Source: Anaerolineales bacterium (GTDB taxonomy: Bacteria; Chloroflexota; Anaerolineae; Anaerolineales; UBA6663). From it: 10,599 nucleotides of DNA. Positions 6,730-10,599 of the stretch are shown piece by piece. The position numbers and the translations under genes are program-made. Each line of letters opens with the position of its first letter. Within the stretch, counting starts at the first letter, position 1. The notes under the pieces were generated by a model, which saw only the letters and a program-made list of their open reading frames with translations, made no database searches and had not been told where the DNA came from. Location of the stretch: the NCBI GenBank assembly GCA_016789165.1, contig JAEURL010000134.1:1-10599 (forward strand), in the 5' to 3' direction.

Positions 6730-7659
6730 ATGATTGAAGCGGACGGCCTGACCAAGGTTTTTCCGGGCGAGGCCAAGGGAACCACGGTCACGGCTGTGGA
6801 TAACCTGGCATTATCTGTGGAGGAAGGTGAGGTGTTTGGCTTCCTGGGGCCGAATGGCGCCGGGAAGACCACCACCGTGCGGATGCTGTGCGCCCTGATC
6901 GGCCCGACGGCCGGCCGGGCCGCCATCAACGGCTACACGGTCGGCCAGAACGACCAGGCCATCCGCGCCAGCGTGGGCATCCTGACCGAGAGCCCAGGCA
7001 TGTACGACCGGCTGAGCGCCGAGCGCAACCTGCTGATCTTCGCCCGGCTGTACGGCGTGCCCGATCCGGCCGGCCAGGCCCGCAAGTACCTGCAGCTCTT
7101 CGGGCTGTGGGAGCGGCGCGGCGACCCGGCCGGCAGCTTCTCCAAGGGCATGCGCCAGAAGCTGGCCATCGCCCGGGCCATGCTGCACGAGCCGCGCGTG
7201 CTCTTCCTGGACGAGCCGACCAGCGGGCTGGACCCGGAGGCCGCCCGCCTGGTGCGGGACGCCATCGAACAGCTTAAGGGGGAAGGCCGCACCATCTTCC
7301 TGTGCACCCACAACCTGGACGAAGCCGACCGGCTGTGCGACCGGATCGCTATCTTCAAGACCCGGCTGGTGACCGTGGACACGCCGGCGGCCCTGCGCCG
7401 GCGGCTGTTCGGCCGGCAGGTGGTCTTTCACCTGGGCCGCGTGGACGGCGCGCTGGCCGAGACGGTGCGGGCGCTGCCCTTCGTGCAGGAGGTCAAGGCC
7501 CTGGACACCAAACTGGTGGTGCGCCTGGACGAGCCGGACACCCAGAACCCGGCCATCGTCCGGGCGCTGGTGGCCGCCGGCGCCGACGTGCAGTTCGTGG
7601 GCGAACTGCGCCGCTCGCTGGAAGATGTCTACCTGCAGTTGATCCAGACCGCGCCTTGA
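6730..7659 (+). CDS. ABC transporter ATP-binding protein (ABC-2/NatA-like)
   Basis: This cytosolic ATPase of 309 residues should drive the membrane protein encoded next. It contains Walker A GPNGAGKTT at 40-48, the signature SFSKGMRQK at 136-144 (a variant of LSGGQ usual in this group), Walker B VLFLDE at 157-162 followed by the D-loop SGLD, and the switch His in CTHNLDEAD (H194). The C-terminal domain of about 90 residues, with a final LEDVYLQL, is typical of ATPases pairing with ABC-2 permeases such as NatA and drug or bacteriocin-immunity exporters. The starting segment MIEADGLTKVF is also typical, which together with GGAGG supports the ATG at 6730. It follows the CPBP gene with almost no gap and precedes the permease by 51 nt. 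Confidence 0.96.
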   Translation: MIEADGLTKVFPGEAKGTTVTAVDNLALSVEEGEVFGFLGPNGAGKTTTVRMLCALIGPTAGRAAINGYTVGQNDQAIRASVGILTESPGMYDRLSAERNLLIFARLYGVPDPAGQARKYLQLFGLWERRGDPAGSFSKGMRQKLAIARAMLHEPRVLFLDEPTSGLDPEAARLVRDAIEQLKGEGRTIFLCTHNLDEADRLCDRIAIFKTRLVTVDTPAALRRRLFGRQVVFHLGRVDGALAETVRALPFVQEVKALDTKLVVRLDEPDTQNPAIVRALVAAGADVQFVGELRRSLEDVYLQLIQTAP

Positions 7660-7679
7660 GCGGCCTGCCACATCGGCCA

Positions 7680-7695
7680 CGTTTCACGCGAAACA
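7680..7695. other. parS-like 16-mer between ATPase and permease genes
   Basis: The sequence CGTTTCACGCGAAACA matches the well-known ParB-binding parS consensus TGTTTCACGTGAAACA at 14 of 16 positions, the differences being at positions 1 and 10. It occupies most of the 51-nt gap between two genes and encodes nothing. It also forms a small hairpin (GTTTC/GAAAC stem, ACGC loop) with no T-run. It could be a centromere-like site, an operator or chance; no parA, parB or origin gene is present in this window. Confidence 0.4.
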
Positions 7696-7710
7696 TCAAC
7701 ATAAGACGCC

Positions 7711-8505
7711 ATGAACACCACGCGTATCCGCACCATCGTCGAAAAAGAGTGGGCCGAGGTTTTCAAGAACCGGCTCGTGATCGTCACTGTGGCGGCCCTG
7801 CCCCTGCTCTTCGCCTTCCTGCCCCTGGTGGTCTTGGGCACCACGGCCGGCACCATGAGCAGCGCCGGCGACGTCACCGACCTGCCGCCCTCGTTCCTCA
7901 AGGCCTGCGGCGCCCTGCCGCCCTTCGAGTGCATGCAGGTCTACATCCTCAACCAGTTCCTGGTGCTGTACATGATGATGCCCCTGATCATCCCGACCTC
8001 CATCGCCGCCTACAGCATCGTGGGCGAGAAGACCACCCGCAGCCTGGAGCCGCTGTTGGCCACCCCCATCACCACAGAAGAGCTGCTGATCGCCAAAGGC
8101 CTGGCGGCGGCCCTGCCGGCCATCGCCGCCACCTGGGGCTCGTTCCTGCTCTTCGCCCTGCTGGCGCCCCTGGTCGGCGCCACGGCCGGCGTCTCGGCCG
8201 CCATCTTCAGCCCCACCTGGCTGACGGCCGTCTTCCTGATCGGGCCGCTGATGGCCGTGCTCTCGGTCAACTTCGCCGTGATGGTCTCCTCGCGCGTCAC
8301 CGATCCGCGCGCCGCCGAGCAGATCGCCGGGGTACTGGTCGTGCCCCTGATGGCCCTGATCTTCGGCCAGATCGCCGGCCTGTTCGTCATCAACTTCACC
8401 CTGATGCTCAGCGTGGCCGTCGTCCTGGCGGTCATCGACGCGGGCGCCATCTACCTGGGCGCCCAGGTCTTCCAGCGCGAAGCCATCCTCACCAAATGGA
8501 AGTAG
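7711..8505 (+). CDS. ABC-2 type transporter permease
   Basis: This is the membrane half of the exporter whose ATPase is encoded 51 nt upstream. The 264-residue protein starts with the amphipathic EKEWAEVFKNR segment (11-21) normal for ABC-2 permeases and has six predicted helices: about 22-45, 79-103, 128-155, 170-192, 205-226 and 228-252. The cytosolic loop after helix 2 carries EKTTRSLEPLLATPI (106-120), the coupling-type motif of this family, and SSRVTDPRAAEQI (193-205) matches its second conserved loop. A 30-residue external loop after helix 1 includes two Cys (C66, C74), which might pair. It should act as a dimer or with a partner. No Shine-Dalgarno is visible before the ATG at 7711. The exported compound is unknown. 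Confidence 0.93.
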   Translation: MNTTRIRTIVEKEWAEVFKNRLVIVTVAALPLLFAFLPLVVLGTTAGTMSSAGDVTDLPPSFLKACGALPPFECMQVYILNQFLVLYMMMPLIIPTSIAAYSIVGEKTTRSLEPLLATPITTEELLIAKGLAAALPAIAATWGSFLLFALLAPLVGATAGVSAAIFSPTWLTAVFLIGPLMAVLSVNFAVMVSSRVTDPRAAEQIAGVLVVPLMALIFGQIAGLFVINFTLMLSVAVVLAVIDAGAIYLGAQVFQREAILTKWK

Positions 8506-8509
8506 CCCC

Positions 8510-9310
8510 ATGCTCAACGCCTCCCTCCCAACCCTCCGCCACCGCCCGTTTGGCCTGTGGCCGCTCGTCCTGATCGCCGCCAGCCTGCTGCTCGGAGCAC
8601 TCCCCGCCGGCGCCCAGACGCCAGCGCCCGAACTGGTGCTGTACGTGCGGCGCAACATGGGCTATGGCGGCGGCAGCCAGATCCAGGGATCGTTTCGCAT
8701 GGAGGTCGAAGGGCCGGCCAACTTGACGGCCGTGACCTTCAAGATCGATACCACGGTGGTGGACACTCTCACGGCCGCCCCCTTCCGCGTGGATTTCCAG
8801 ACCGACGACTACGGGCTGGGCTGGCACGCTATGACCGCCGAGGCCCAGACCGCGGACGGCCGCACCCTGGTCTCAGCCCCGCGGCGCTTCGAGTTCGTGG
8901 ACGCCTCCGTCGGCAACTCGGCCGCGCTGCGCATCGTCGGCCCGTTGTTCGGGATCATCCTGGGGGTGATGGCCGTCGTCTTCGTGCTGTCCATGCTGCC
9001 CACCTGGACCGGCCGGCGCAAGCCCGTGCCGCTGGGCGCGCCGCGCGACTACGGGGTCTTGGGCGGGACGATCTGCCCGAAGTGCGGCCGGCCCTTCCCC
9101 CTGCACCTGTGGAGCATCAACATCAGCTTCGCGGGCAAATACGACCGGTGCGACCACTGCGGCAAGTGGAACCTGGTGCGGCGGGCCAGTCCGGAAGCCC
9201 TGCGCGCGGCCGAGGCCGCCGAACTGCGCCAAGCCCGGCCGGCCGCGGCTGCCCCGCCCGCCGCCCCGCCCCTAGAAAAGGAAATCGACGACTCGCGCTA
9301 CGTCGAATAG
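8510..9310 (+). CDS. Membrane protein: secreted Ig-like domain, TM helix, cytosolic zinc ribbon
   Basis: I do not know a named family for this 266-residue protein, but its build is clear. Residues 1-36 form a signal peptide with a cleavage site near ALPAGAQ. Residues 40-132 are beta-rich (ELVLYVRR; LTAVTFKIDTTVVDTL; APFRVDFQTDDYGLGWHAMTAEAQTADGR), resembling Ig-like domains that follow a 'value of displacement' pattern. A single helix spans about 139-163, followed by GRRK, so the C-terminus is inside. There lies a zinc ribbon: C189-P-K-C192 and C214-D-H-C217. A Pro/Ala linker leads to the final IDDSRYVE, nearly the same as the CPBP tail. The gene starts 4 nt after the permease stop, so it is probably an accessory component of the transporter. 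It could sense or recruit a cytosolic partner; this is inference. Confidence 0.85.
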   Translation: MLNASLPTLRHRPFGLWPLVLIAASLLLGALPAGAQTPAPELVLYVRRNMGYGGGSQIQGSFRMEVEGPANLTAVTFKIDTTVVDTLTAAPFRVDFQTDDYGLGWHAMTAEAQTADGRTLVSAPRRFEFVDASVGNSAALRIVGPLFGIILGVMAVVFVLSMLPTWTGRRKPVPLGAPRDYGVLGGTICPKCGRPFPLHLWSINISFAGKYDRCDHCGKWNLVRRASPEALRAAEAAELRQARPAAAAPPAAPPLEKEIDDSRYVE

Positions 9311-9328
9311 CCCCGGCCCCCCTCCGCC

Positions 9329-9364
9329 ACGCGCCGCTCACCCAGTCAGCGGCGCGTTTGCTTT
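9329..9364 (+). terminator. Rho-independent terminator after the ABC operon
   Basis: A perfect 10-bp stem (9329-9338 ACGCGCCGCT with 9348-9357), a 9-nt loop and the T-rich tail TTTGCTTT. It lies 18 nt after the zinc-ribbon gene and ends the unit. Its tail overlaps the -35 of the next promoter. Confidence 0.75.
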
Positions 9365-9386
9365 ACCCGGAGCGGGATGCTATGAT
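9358..9386 (+). promoter_or_regulatory. Promoter with extended -10 for the VPV-repeat gene
   Basis: TTGCTT (9358-9363; 3 of 6), a 17-bp spacer and TATGAT (9381-9386; 5 of 6) preceded by TGC, an extended -10. Transcription would start near 9393, leaving a leader of about 26 nt with GAGG at 9409-9412, 6 nt before the ATG at 9419. Confidence 0.6.
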
Positions 9387-9418
9387 CGCGCCACTCAACC
9401 GCCAATCCGAGGTGCGCG

Positions 9419-10084
9419 ATGGCCGAAAAATTCCTAGCCAAAAGCAAGGCCCAAGATGCGGCCCGTCAGAACGGCCAAGCGCCGGCCGCCGAGCCCCAGC
9501 CGCTGGCTGGCCGCTTCTGGCGCTTCGCCGTGATCTTCTCCTTCGTGGTCAACCTCATCCTGCTGGTGGTGGTCGTCGCGCTGGTGGCCATGCTCTTCCA
9601 GATCACCAACGGCCTCGCCAGCCCGATTGTGGGCGGACTGCACGACAGTTTCTTGGAGATGCAGAGCGCCAGCATCGTCACCACCATCCCGGTCAATGAG
9701 ACCATCGTCGTCAACGACACCATCCCGGTCGTCTTCGATCTGCCGCTCAACCAGAACACCACCGTCGTCACCACCGAGCCGCTGACCATCAACGGGGCCA
9801 CCGTCAACATCCAGAGCGGCGGCCTGACCCTGAACGCCAACGCCGACATCGTCCTGCCGGCCGGCACCTCGCTGCCGGTCCAGCTTAATCTGGTGGTCCC
9901 GGTCAGCCAGACCGTGCCGGTCTCCCTGAAAGTGCCGGTCCAGATCACGGTGCCGGTCAATATCCCGCTGGCCCAGACTGAGTTGAACGCCCCCTTCTCC
10001 CAGCTCGCCAGCATCGTGGCCCCGTACGACACCATGCTGAAGAGCCTGCCCACCTCCTGGAGCGAGGCCCTGCTGGGCAAGTGA
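9419..10084 (+). CDS. Single-pass membrane protein with tandem VPV hexapeptide repeats
   Basis: I do not recognise this 221-residue protein. A basic, Ala/Gln/Pro-rich N-terminus of 35 residues stays in the cytosol, one strong helix (about 36-60, with a VVVV core) anchors it, and residues 61-221 should lie outside. The outer part is almost free of Cys, Trp and Lys, rich in Val, Thr, Asn and Pro, and looks like stacked short beta-strands: IPVNETIVVNDTIPVVFDLPL (90-110), then four exact six-residue steps with VPV at 160, 166, 172 and 178. A non-repeated end (190-221) includes PTSWSEALLGK. Such a build suggests a thin beta-sheet or solenoid envelope protein. The ATG at 9419 has GAGG 6 nt upstream. 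Its stop overlaps the methyltransferase start as TGATG. Confidence 0.82.
   Translation: MAEKFLAKSKAQDAARQNGQAPAAEPQPLAGRFWRFAVIFSFVVNLILLVVVVALVAMLFQITNGLASPIVGGLHDSFLEMQSASIVTTIPVNETIVVNDTIPVVFDLPLNQNTTVVTTEPLTINGATVNIQSGGLTLNANADIVLPAGTSLPVQLNLVVPVSQTVPVSLKVPVQITVPVNIPLAQTELNAPFSQLASIVAPYDTMLKSLPTSWSEALLGK
9896..9958 (+). repeat. Four 18-nt tandem steps coding the VPV hexads
   Basis: The 9-mer GTSCCGGTC occurs at 9896, 9914, 9932 and 9950, exactly 18 nt apart (first copy GTCCCGGTC, other three GTGCCGGTC). The nine bases between copies differ, so the repeat is conserved at the VPV core only. Confidence 0.8.
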
Positions 10085-10599
10085 TGAGCGACCGGCCGCC
10101 TGTTTGCGATTACGAGGGCTCGCAGTATCAGGCTGAATTCTGGGACACCGGGGAGCGCGCTTACGAGGACCAGAGCGAGGCCCACGCCCTGCGGGCCCTG
10201 CTGCCGGCCGCCGGGCGCCTGCTGCTGGAGGTAGGCGCCGGGGCGGGGCGCAACACCCCGCGCTACGCCGGCTTCGAGCGCGTCGTCCTGCTGGATTACT
10301 CACGCACCCAACTGCAGCAGGCCCAGGCCCGGCTCGGGCGCGACCCGCGCTACCTCTACGTCGCCGCCGACGTCTACCGCCTGCCCTTTGCCCCCGGCCT
10401 CTTCGACGCGGCCACCATGATCCGCGTCATCCATCACCTGGCCGAAGCGCCCGCCGCCCTGCGTGAACTGCGCGCGGTCCTCCAGCCCGGGGCGGCCTTC
10501 ATCCTTGAATTCGCCAACAAGCAGAATCTCAAGGCCATCCTGCGCTGGGCGCTCGGCCGCCAGCGCTGGAGCCCGTTTGACCGGCAGCCGGTGGAGTTC
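10084..10599 (+). CDS. Class I SAM-dependent methyltransferase (partial, 172 residues)
   Basis: The reading frame starts at the ATG overlapping the preceding stop (TGATG) and is open to the window edge. It has the motifs of the Methyltransf_11 group: motif I LLLEVGAGAGRN (46-57), the acidic residue ending strand 2 (LLDYS, D71), ADVYRLPFAPGLFDAATMIRVIHHL (95-119, motifs II-III with D96 and the double His), and LRAVLQPGAAFILEFANK (129-146). The substrate is not shown; the resemblance is to small-molecule methyltransferases such as the ubiquinone/menaquinone or SAM-dependent group of unknown target. N-terminal VCDYEGSQYQAEFW contains one Cys that has no obvious partner. A further domain may follow outside the window, as the FDRQPVEF stretch at the edge looks like an insertion after the core fold. 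Confidence 0.92.
   Translation, partial: MSDRPPVCDYEGSQYQAEFWDTGERAYEDQSEAHALRALLPAAGRLLLEVGAGAGRNTPRYAGFERVVLLDYSRTQLQQAQARLGRDPRYLYVAADVYRLPFAPGLFDAATMIRVIHHLAEAPAALRELRAVLQPGAAFILEFANKQNLKAILRWALGRQRWSPFDRQPVEF

Noticed and set aside
7302..8573. 423-codon frame across the ABC genes on the plus strand
   Set aside because: Out of frame with both the ATPase and permease, low complexity, no motifs.
7696..8658. 320-codon frame on the minus strand opposite the permease
   Set aside because: Gly/Gln/Asp-rich shadow of hydrophobic permease codons; no start context or domain.
9896..9958. CRISPR-like or minisatellite array
   Set aside because: Only a 9-bp core repeats every 18 nt, in frame with a coding sequence; the pattern is a protein repeat, not a CRISPR array.
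9434..10303. Large minus-strand frames opposite the VPV-repeat gene
   Set aside because: Asp/Gly/His-rich antisense product of the Val/Thr/Pro codons. The plus strand has a promoter, a ribosome site and a membrane helix.

Overview
The window is very GC-rich and codes densely on both strands. No rRNA, tRNA, transposase, phage gene or CRISPR array is visible. The mix of genes suggests a free-living bacterium of the Chloroflexota, probably Anaerolineae-like: a SpoIIIAA/Ycf45-type ATPase fused to an R3H domain, a YtrA-type GntR regulator next to a slipin, and lineage-style membrane proteins with Pro/Ala-rich tails. The taxonomic call is inference from gene types and composition, not from a marker gene.

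Left part (1-4023, all on the minus strand). Five genes form a compact run transcribed leftwards from a divergent intergenic region: an unrecognised 213-residue protein, a two-domain GNAT-like protein, the AAA/R3H ATPase, thymidylate kinase (tmk), and the first 44 residues of a tautomerase-like protein cut by the window edge. Junctions are a 4-nt ATGA overlap, a 24-nt gap, a 41-nt gap and a 1-nt TGATG overlap, so a single operon is likely.

Centre (4024-5692). The intergenic region between divergent genes holds a strong sigma70-like promoter whose -35 box lies in the right arm of a long dyad. It drives a 133-residue YtrA-type GntR regulator and, 2 nt later, a stomatin/slipin protein. A 12-bp stem plus five T closes this unit.

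Right part (5693-10599, plus strand). A CPBP-family membrane protease homologue, an ABC ATPase and an ABC-2 permease are followed closely by an unrecognised membrane protein (signal peptide, secreted beta-rich domain, one transmembrane helix, cytosolic zinc ribbon). They look like one transcription unit ending in a second hairpin terminator. The CPBP protein and the zinc-ribbon protein, otherwise unrelated, end in almost the same peptide (DDSRYTE and DDSRYVE) behind Pro/Ala-rich linkers. The codons differ, which points to a selected C-terminal motif. A parS-like sequence sits between the ATPase and permease genes. After the terminator, a promoter with an extended -10 starts a new unit: a membrane-anchored protein with tandem six-residue VPV repeats, then a class I methyltransferase cut by the window end.

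The most interesting items are the shared C-terminal tail, the dyad over the regulator promoter, the parS-like site and the CPBP/ABC/zinc-ribbon gene set. No well-known defence or mobile system is evident.
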